Part shown: positions 5,680-6,172 of the stretch, in pieces | Position numbering within the stretch: the stretch's first letter is position 1 | Layout of the letters: the number at the start of each line of letters is the position of its first letter | Source: Bryobacterales bacterium | GTDB lineage: Bacteria; Acidobacteriota; Terriglobia; Bryobacterales; Bryobacteraceae | Reading direction: 5' to 3' | Length of the DNA stretch: 6,172 bases | NCBI GenBank assembly: GCA_016789785.1 | Contig: JAEUQE010000351.1 | Location: 1-6,172, forward strand | Position numbers and translations under genes: made by a program | The notes under the pieces: model-generated | Databases searched by the model: none | Told to the model about the DNA's origin: nothing | What the model saw: only the letters and a program-made list of their open reading frames with translations

Positions 5680-6172
5680 ATGGATCCGATGCTGCTGGTC
5701 ATCCTCATCGTGGCCGTAGCGTTGATTTTTGACTACATCAACGGCTTTCACGATGCGGCGAACTCCGTGGCTACCATCGTCGCCACCAAAGTGCTTACGC
5801 CTTTTCAGGCAGTGCTGTGGGCGGCCTTCTTCAATTTCATCGCGGCCATTCCGTTGCTGATGAATCCGGAAGAGGCCGGTGTTGCGAAGACCGTGGGCGC
5901 GGGCATGGTGGATCTGCAGTTTGTCACCGAGTACGTGATTCTCTCGGGGCTGATCGGCGCGATCATCTGGGATCTCGTCACGTGGTACTTCGGGCTACCT
6001 ACCAGTTCGTCGCATGCGCTGATTGGTGGGTATGCCGGCGCTGCCATGGGCAAGGTCGCTCTTCTGCGCGGCCCCGCCAATGTGTTGGACGCGGTGATTG
6101 CTTCGGGCTGGATTCGCACCACCGTGTTCATTGTGCTGGCCCCGTTGCTTGGCATGCTGCTGGCGACATTGT
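5680..6172 (+). CDS. PiT-family inorganic phosphate transporter, 3' end cut off by the window
   Basis: The first 164 codons of an inner-membrane low-affinity phosphate permease of the PiT family, which imports phosphate (in characterised bacterial members as metal-phosphate with protons). The N-terminal PiT signature is present: DYINGFHDAANS (18-29) followed by VATIVATKVLTP, then AAFFNFIA. The family motif GLPTSSSHALIGG lies at 105-117. Hydrophobic stretches at about 4-20, 44-60, 84-104, 110-127 and 145-163 are likely membrane segments. Translation starts at ATG 5680, or possibly ATG 5689; neither has a clear Shine-Dalgarno. The short gap after the DUF47 gene suggests coupling. The frame is intact to the window edge and the remainder lies outside. 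Confidence 0.95.
   Translation, partial: MDPMLLVILIVAVALIFDYINGFHDAANSVATIVATKVLTPFQAVLWAAFFNFIAAIPLLMNPEEAGVAKTVGAGMVDLQFVTEYVILSGLIGAIIWDLVTWYFGLPTSSSHALIGGYAGAAMGKVALLRGPANVLDAVIASGWIRTTVFIVLAPLLGMLLATL

Noticed and set aside
5805..6155. Minus-strand open frame of 116 codons
   Set aside because: Antisense to the PiT transporter gene, whose signature motifs are unmistakable.

Overview
The window is GC-rich (roughly 60% by eye), densely coding bacterial DNA. It holds two blocks that face away from each other across a 122-base divergent intergenic region. There are no RNA genes, insertion sequences or CRISPR repeats that I can see. The phosphate genes on the right resemble those of Acidobacteriota such as the Solibacter/Bryobacter group, but this is an impression from memory and not a demonstrated assignment.

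Left and centre, minus strand (4935 down to 357): three tightly coupled genes. First is a 254-residue protein that looks like tandem winged-helix domains. It is followed with no gap (TGA directly before GTG) by a 631-residue P-loop ATPase with Walker A GEAGCGKT and Walker B FCFDQIE. A 14-base overlap then leads into a 643-residue protein joining an N-terminal RecB-type PD-(D/E)XK nuclease to an FtsK/SpoIIIE-type DNA translocase motor. The motor protein lacks the membrane segments and the C-terminal gamma winged helix of a housekeeping FtsK. The parts (DNA-binding protein, regulatory ATPase, nuclease on a translocase) suggest a DNA-processing or defence machine. I do not recognise it as a named system, and it is the main item of interest. 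A candidate terminator follows the third gene, and a further minus-strand frame runs off the left edge.

Right, plus strand (5058 to the end): a phosphate-uptake operon. It has a PhoU-like DUF47 protein followed 7 bases later by a PiT-family phosphate transporter cut off by the window end. The divergent region carries a 7-4-7 direct repeat resembling a Pho box, which fits control of the phosphate genes by a PhoB-like regulator. It also lies next to a possible promoter for the minus-strand cassette.

How the parts might fit together: the phosphate genes look like ordinary housekeeping genes beside an accessory cassette. In the cassette, the winged-helix protein could recognise DNA, the ATPase could load or gate the complex, and the nuclease-FtsK protein could pump and cut DNA. 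That model is inferred from domain content and gene order only.
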